In this document: piece after piece, positions 7,034 through 12,508 of the stretch
How the letters are laid out: every line of letters begins with the position of its first letter
How positions within the stretch are numbered: position 1 is the stretch's first letter
From: an uncultured Flavobacteriales bacterium
Lineage (GTDB): Bacteria > Bacteroidota > Bacteroidia > Palsa-965
NCBI GenBank assembly: GCA_946478675.1
Contig: CAMLEF010000103.1
Span: forward strand, 1-12,508
DNA length: 12,508 nucleotides
Direction: 5' to 3'
Made by a program: the position numbers and the translations under genes
Notes under the pieces: model-generated
Seen by the model: the letters and a program-made list of their open reading frames with translations, nothing else
The model's database searches: none
Told to the model about the DNA's origin: nothing

Positions 7034-7552
7034 TCAGATAACATTCACTTCGGTGGCGCCGCTGCTGCGGAACATGCTGACGATTTTCGCTTCGTCTTCC
7101 GCTTTGACTTCAACTTCCATGAGGAACTTGTCGTCGGTTGTGCGCGGGTCCGGGTTCTTCGGTTTTACACCGGGAAGGATCCAGCTGCGGAGGAAGAACG
7201 TGAGCGCCATACCGTGACCGGCACAGAAGACGGTCAGCTCGAACGTTACCGGGATGAATGCCGGCCAGTTCATGTAATACCAGAAGCTCGGTTTACCGCC
7301 GATATCCGTCGGCCAGTCGTTGACCATCATGTACCAGGTCATCAGGATCGCCAGCGAAGTGCCGGTGAGGCCGTAGATGAAAGCACAGATGGCGATGCGG
7401 GTACGCTCGAGGCCCATTGCACTGTCGAGACCGTGCACCGGGAACGGGGAGAATACTTCCTTGATGCGGATGTGCGCAGTGCGGAACTGCTTCACGCCTT
7501 CGAGGAGCACTTCCTCGTCGTCGTAGATACCGTGGATGGTTTTGGTGGCCAT
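7034..7552 (-). CDS. actD: Alternative complex III subunit ActD (DUF3341 protein)
   Basis: ActD is a small membrane subunit of ACIII with no cofactor. In known complexes it has two membrane helices and helps hold ActC and ActF together. The 172 residues begin with a soluble segment typical of DUF3341 (IHGIYDDEEVLLEGV, then FSPFPVHGLD at 34-43). Two predicted membrane helices follow at about 52-74 and 97-120, joined by a loop containing D-W-P. The C-terminal soluble part includes DDKFLMEVEV and resembles a small ferredoxin-like fold. No Cys-based metal motif is present. The start codon is preceded by an A/C-rich leader without a Shine-Dalgarno sequence. A GC-rich hairpin lies between it and actC. 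Position and texture make the call firm; its exact role is known only from the family. Confidence 0.95.
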   Translation of the reverse strand: MATKTIHGIYDDEEVLLEGVKQFRTAHIRIKEVFSPFPVHGLDSAMGLERTRIAICAFIYGLTGTSLAILMTWYMMVNDWPTDIGGKPSFWYYMNWPAFIPVTFELTVFCAGHGMALTFFLRSWILPGVKPKNPDPRTTDDKFLMEVEVKAEDEAKIVSMFRSSGATEVNVI

Positions 7553-7571
7553 AGTAGTTGGTCGCTGTGGG

Positions 7572-7591
7572 CCCGGACATGAATATCCGGG
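7572..7591. repeat. Intercistronic inverted repeat between actC and actD
   Basis: CCCGGA at 7572-7577 and TCCGGG at 7586-7591 form a perfect six-base-pair stem with an eight-base loop. In the transcript it sits 7 bases after the actC stop codon and 19 bases before the actD start codon. No T-tract follows, so it is not a normal terminator. It might stabilise the upstream message or tune the level of actD relative to actC. It is short enough to be chance. Confidence 0.45.
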
Positions 7592-7598
7592 TTATCGA

Positions 7599-9011
<1,413 letters not shown>

Positions 9012-9027
9012 AATGCTTTATTTATGT

Positions 9028-9048
9028 CAGTTCAGGTTCTCAGTTCAG
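9028..9048. repeat. Short direct repeat in the actB-actC gap
   Basis: CAGTTCAG occurs twice, at 9028-9035 and 9041-9048, with a five-base spacer, giving a 13-base period. Both copies lie in the 38-bp untranslated gap between the actB stop codon and the actC start codon. No hairpin or promoter is evident here. It may be only the relic of a small duplication. Confidence 0.35.
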
Positions 9049-9049
9049 A

Positions 9050-12000
9050 TTAAACGTGTGCCTTCTCGTCTTCGCGGTTCCAGACTTTCGCGAGGTAGAA
9101 TACCGACGGACGGACACCGATCTCTTCGAGCATTTCGAATTTGCGGTCGTCGTTGTACAGTTTCGATACCTGGCTGTTCTCATCGTTGAGGTCGCCGAAG
9201 GTGATGGCGTTGGTCGGGCAGGTTTGTGCGCAAGCCGTGACGATGGAACCGTCGGCCGGGCGAACGCCTGCTTTTTTCGCTTCGAGCTTGCCTGCCTGGA
9301 TGCGCTGAACGCACATGGAGCATTTTTCCATCACACCGCGTGCACGTACTACGACGTCCGGGTTGAGTACCATGCGACCGATGTTGTCGTGCGCCGGGTT
9401 GAGGTTGGTGCTTTCGAAGCGGTGGTATTCCGTGTAGTTGAACCAGTTGAAGCGACGTACTTTGTACGGGCAGTTGTTCGCGCAGTAACGGGTACCGACG
9501 CAACGGTTGTATGCCATCTGGTTGAGGCCTTCGCTGCTGTGGTTCGTCGCGAGAACCGGGCAAACCGTTTCGCAGGGAGCGTGGTTGCAATGCTGGCACA
9601 TGACCGGCTGGAACACGACGCGCGGGTTGTCGAACGCCGGGTTTTCCATCTTGCGGTACATCTCTTTCGTGCCCATGTGCTCTTTCGCATCCGGCGACTC
9701 GATTTCTTCTTTCACCGTCGTGCTGCTGTAGTAGCGGTCGATACGGATCCAGTGCATTTCGCGGCTGCGGCGTACTTCGTCTTTACCGACGACGTGAACG
9801 TTGTTCTCTGCGTTACAGCTGACGACGCATGCGCCGCAACCGATGCAGGAGTTCAGGTCGATCGCCATCGCCCACTTGTGGTTCGGACGGTCGAAGTCGT
9901 TCCAGAGGTTGACCTGCTCCATGTCCTGCTCGCCTTTGTAGGTGTGCATGACGGGTGCCGGGTTGTATTTCTCTTTGCTGTCGGGGCTGGCGAAGGTCTT
10001 GAGGTTCGTCTCGCGAAGGATGTCTTCGCTGCGGCCCATCATGGTGCTGTGCACCTGCGTCGTCGCGATCTTGTACGTTTTATCGGCAACAGCAGCAACA
10101 GTTGCTACCGCGGTGTAATCCATCGTGCCGGAAGCGGTCAAGCCGACTGCCGGGTAGAGGTTCTGGCCGGTGTTGTCAATGATCTCGTTGAAGCCTTTGC
10201 GGCCGTAACCGAGCGCAATGCCGATCGTTCCTTTGGCCTGGCCGGGCTGGAACCATACGGGCAGTTCTACCGTGTGGCCGTTCGCCGTTACCGTTGCCAT
10301 GGAAAGCTCGTCTTCCAGCTGGTCGAAACGGACGAGCATATCTTCATTGTCCTGGTTGATGACACCGAAGAGGTTCAGCGTCTTCATGTCGCCAGGATGC
10401 ATCGTGATGTAGTTGTCCCACGTGATCTTGGTGATCGGGTCCGGCATTTCCTGCAGCCACGGGTTCTGGCCCTGGTTACCGTTGCCGATGGCAGCGCTCT
10501 GGTAAATCACCAGCTCGAACTGGCCGGATTTGCCTGCGCCTGCCTGGCTGATCGCCTGTTCGAGCGTAAGGCCGCTGTTGGTATAGCCGGTTGCAACAGG
10601 AACTACTACTTCTGCAGCAGCTGCATTTGCATCGGCCGGTTTGTTGTTTGCTGCGGGTTTCGCTGCGTTAACTTCCGGAGCCGGAGCCGCGGTCATTTCA
10701 ACGATACCGTCGCGAACGCTGTTGTTCCAGTAAGCGGCGAAATCACCGAATACGCCCGGAACAAATTTCGCTTTCCATTTTTCCTGGATATAGGAATGGA
10801 AGTCTTTCGGAGCACCGGCCCAGGCCAGGAACGACTCCTGTGCGTGACGCGTGTTGAACAGCGGACGAATGGTCGGCTGCTGCAGGCTGTACCAATTACC
10901 GCGCGGGTTGTAATCGTTCCACGCTTCGAGGTAATGATGGTCCGGGCAGATAACGTCGCAGAGCGAAGCGGTTTCGTCGGCGTGGCTGGAGAAAGAAATG
11001 CGCGTAGACAGTTTCTTCATCGCAGCTTCGAAGCCGAGGGCTTTCGGTGCGGTGTAAACCGGGTTGACGTTGTAGAAAATAACGGTGTCGATCGCGCCGC
11101 CCATGTCGTCAACGAGCTTCTTGAAAGCTGCGTCGTCGCCCATGTGCGTCATGTCGGTTACGTCTTTGTTAATCGTTACGCCGTAAGCGCCGATCTTGTC
11201 GTTGATCTCGTTTACGATCAGCTGGATGGCCGGGTCGTTGGAACCGCAGACCACGAGGGCTTTGCCGTTCGCCGATTTGAGCGCGGAAGCAACAGCACCG
11301 ACTTCTTTCGACATGAAGTTCGAAGAACCGGGGCCGCCTACACCTGCGAGCAGTCCGAGCGCCACTTTTCCGAGCTCCGACGGCTTCACCGGGTAACGCT
11401 CGTCGGCGTTGGAACCGGTCAGTGACATCATGGACTCGAACTGGTAGTGCTTCGACATCGTTTTCTTGTCGGCGCTCACGTGACGCGATGCAGCGTACTG
11501 GCGGGCGTGCTCGAGCGGAGAAACCCAGTTCGCGAGGAAATCGGCGCCGAGGCTGACGATTACATCTGCTTTGTCGAAGTTATAGGTCGGGATGAATGCG
11601 CGGCCGAATTTGGAGAGATTGGCCTGCAGCATGCCGGAATAGGAAACCGCGTCGTACTGGACGTGGCGGACTTTTCCGTTGTAAGCTTTGCTGAATTCAG
11701 CGATCGCGTCTTTCGTCGAGGGAGAGATGATCGTTGAAGAGAGGATGGCGATTCCTTTGGACTGCTGGAGTCGGGGCTTAACGGCCTCGTCGATCTCTGA
11801 CCAGGTCTTGTCCGTCCAGGCAGCGCCGTTCTTCATGCGCGGTCCTTTGAGTCGGGTGCTGTCGTACAGCGAAAGAACCGAAGCCTGGACGCGTGCGTTG
11901 GTGCCTTTGTTGATCGAGAGCGGGTGGTTGTTGCCTTCGATCTTGATCGGGCGGCCTTCGCGGGTTTTTACCAGGACAGAAGCGAAATCGTTTCCGTCAT

Positions 12001-12298
12001 AATAAGTAGAAGCATACCAGTTAGCAACGCCGGGAAGGGTATCGTCCGGACGCTGAACGTACGGGATCGCCTTGGTGACGGGCGTTTCGCAGGCTGCGAG
12101 GGTTGCGGCTACGGTCGAGAAGCCGAGGAACTTAAGGAAGTCGCGACGGTTGGTGGAAGAAGACGACATCGTCTCCTTGTTACCGATAAACTCCTCTACC
12201 GGAATATATTCAGCGAATTCGCTTTGATGCTTCTCAACGAATTTCTCTTCGTTGTTGAGCTGAGCGAGGCCTTTCCAGTATTTTGTTTCGTTCGCCAT
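9050..12298 (-). CDS. actB: Alternative complex III subunit ActB (Fe-S/molybdopterin-fold subunit, Tat-exported)
   Basis: ActB is the large periplasmic electron-transfer subunit of ACIII. The 1082 residues comprise a cytoplasmic leader, a Tat signal (TNRRDFLKF, Arg51-Arg52) ending in a lipobox L-A-A-C with Cys70, a molybdopterin-oxidoreductase-like domain (about 75-530) that binds no molybdenum in known ACIII, an Ala/Pro-rich linker (about 537-570), and a C-terminal ferredoxin-like domain. Cluster motifs are C818-C821-C824-C828, C901-C904-C909-C913, C933-C939-C943 and C993-C996 with C1023-C1027. The third set reads CVGTRYC, lacking one cysteine, which fits one [3Fe-4S] beside three [4Fe-4S] clusters. 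The start at 12298 (MANETKYWKGL) is preferred over an ATG 69 bases upstream because that one would run into actA, and over Met44 because the leader is typical of Tat-variant ActB. It follows actA by 47 bp. Confidence 0.95.
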   Translation of the reverse strand: MANETKYWKGLAQLNNEEKFVEKHQSEFAEYIPVEEFIGNKETMSSSSTNRRDFLKFLGFSTVAATLAACETPVTKAIPYVQRPDDTLPGVANWYASTYYDGNDFASVLVKTREGRPIKIEGNNHPLSINKGTNARVQASVLSLYDSTRLKGPRMKNGAAWTDKTWSEIDEAVKPRLQQSKGIAILSSTIISPSTKDAIAEFSKAYNGKVRHVQYDAVSYSGMLQANLSKFGRAFIPTYNFDKADVIVSLGADFLANWVSPLEHARQYAASRHVSADKKTMSKHYQFESMMSLTGSNADERYPVKPSELGKVALGLLAGVGGPGSSNFMSKEVGAVASALKSANGKALVVCGSNDPAIQLIVNEINDKIGAYGVTINKDVTDMTHMGDDAAFKKLVDDMGGAIDTVIFYNVNPVYTAPKALGFEAAMKKLSTRISFSSHADETASLCDVICPDHHYLEAWNDYNPRGNWYSLQQPTIRPLFNTRHAQESFLAWAGAPKDFHSYIQEKWKAKFVPGVFGDFAAYWNNSVRDGIVEMTAAPAPEVNAAKPAANNKPADANAAAAEVVVPVATGYTNSGLTLEQAISQAGAGKSGQFELVIYQSAAIGNGNQGQNPWLQEMPDPITKITWDNYITMHPGDMKTLNLFGVINQDNEDMLVRFDQLEDELSMATVTANGHTVELPVWFQPGQAKGTIGIALGYGRKGFNEIIDNTGQNLYPAVGLTASGTMDYTAVATVAAVADKTYKIATTQVHSTMMGRSEDILRETNLKTFASPDSKEKYNPAPVMHTYKGEQDMEQVNLWNDFDRPNHKWAMAIDLNSCIGCGACVVSCNAENNVHVVGKDEVRRSREMHWIRIDRYYSSTTVKEEIESPDAKEHMGTKEMYRKMENPAFDNPRVVFQPVMCQHCNHAPCETVCPVLATNHSSEGLNQMAYNRCVGTRYCANNCPYKVRRFNWFNYTEYHRFESTNLNPAHDNIGRMVLNPDVVVRARGVMEKCSMCVQRIQAGKLEAKKAGVRPADGSIVTACAQTCPTNAITFGDLNDENSQVSKLYNDDRKFEMLEEIGVRPSVFYLAKVWNREDEKAHV

Positions 12299-12345
12299 AT
12301 TGTTTGCAGTAGTATGCAGTGAATATTCTTTGTCGTTAGAGAAGA

Positions 12346-12508
12346 TTAATAGTGGCAGCGTGCGCACTCGATACCGCCGACCATCGAAACGGTGATGGGC
12401 TGATCTTTATACTTCTCTTTCATTTTTTCGTGGAGCGCGGTGTAGTAACCGTTGCCGTCCATCGCCACCGGCGTTTCGCGGTGACAGTTGATGCACCAGC
12501 CCATGGTG
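12346..12508 (-). CDS. actA: Alternative complex III subunit ActA (multihaem cytochrome c), 3' end only
   Basis: Only the last 53 codons are in the window; the gene continues beyond the right edge. The fragment was found by reading the minus strand before actB. It contains CINCH (12481-12495) in the context MGWCINCHRE, and a second haem motif, CARCH (12352-12366), placed so late that the protein ends C-A-R-C-H-Y. Two CXXCH sites in 53 residues, directly upstream of actB, identify ActA, the multihaem (pentahaem in studied complexes) cytochrome c that caps the periplasmic face of ACIII and receives electrons from ActB. The number of haems, the signal peptide or anchor, and the operon promoter cannot be seen here. 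Confidence 0.93.
   Translation of the reverse strand, partial: TMGWCINCHRETPVAMDGNGYYTALHEKMKEKYKDQPITVSMVGGIECARCHY

Noticed and set aside
9056..11425. A 789-codon open frame on the plus strand, antisense to actB
   Set aside because: It mirrors the codon bias of actB on the other strand; its translation is rich in Arg, Val, Glu and Phe without any recognisable domain, and actB is unambiguous.
12299..12367. ATG at 12367 as the start of actB, adding 23 residues
   Set aside because: The extension would overlap the actA coding end in another frame, including its CARCH codons, and the family's normal leader begins at MANETKYWKGL (12298).

Overview
The window comes from a member of the Bacteroidota, most likely a GC-rich Chitinophagia-like bacterium. 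The evidence is an alternative complex III (ACIII) operon joined to aa3-type cytochrome oxidase genes, a Tat-lipoprotein form of ActB with a long N-terminal leader, signal peptides cleaved before Gln (H-A-Q), near absence of Shine-Dalgarno sequences, and A-rich leaders. The family assignment is inference from protein style; no marker for genus is present.

Every recognisable gene is on the minus strand, so the window reads right to left. From 12508 down to 1997 lies one tightly spaced respiratory operon: the 3' end of actA (multihaem cytochrome c), actB (Fe-S/molybdopterin-fold subunit), actC (NrfD-like quinol subunit), actD (DUF3341), actE (monohaem lipoprotein cytochrome c), actF (second NrfD-like subunit), coxB (oxidase subunit II, CuA) and coxA (oxidase subunit I, haem a / haem a3-CuB). 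Gaps between genes are 18-87 bp. A strong intrinsic terminator at 1945-1977 closes the unit.

Functionally, ACIII oxidises menaquinol at the membrane-embedded ActC, passes electrons through the ActB Fe-S clusters and ActA/ActE haems, and delivers them to the CuA site of CoxB and on to the CoxA oxygen-reducing centre. Co-transcription with coxBA fits the ACIII-aa3 supercomplex known from this phylum. Genes for oxidase subunits III and IV and for haem A synthesis are not in the window.

Downstream are two unrelated genes: a small predicted outer-membrane beta-barrel protein (1259-1927) and ruvB (99-1133), the Holliday-junction branch-migration motor. Between them sits a striking 103-bp near-perfect palindrome (1157-1259). 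Each arm is built from four copies of the heptamer TACGAAT. It is the least explained element here and looks like a mobile or REP/MITE-like intergenic repeat. The last 98 bp hold nothing I can identify. No CRISPR array, rRNA, tRNA, complete insertion sequence or defence system was found; apart from the palindrome, this is an ordinary core-metabolism region with some family-specific oddities in the oxidase subunits.
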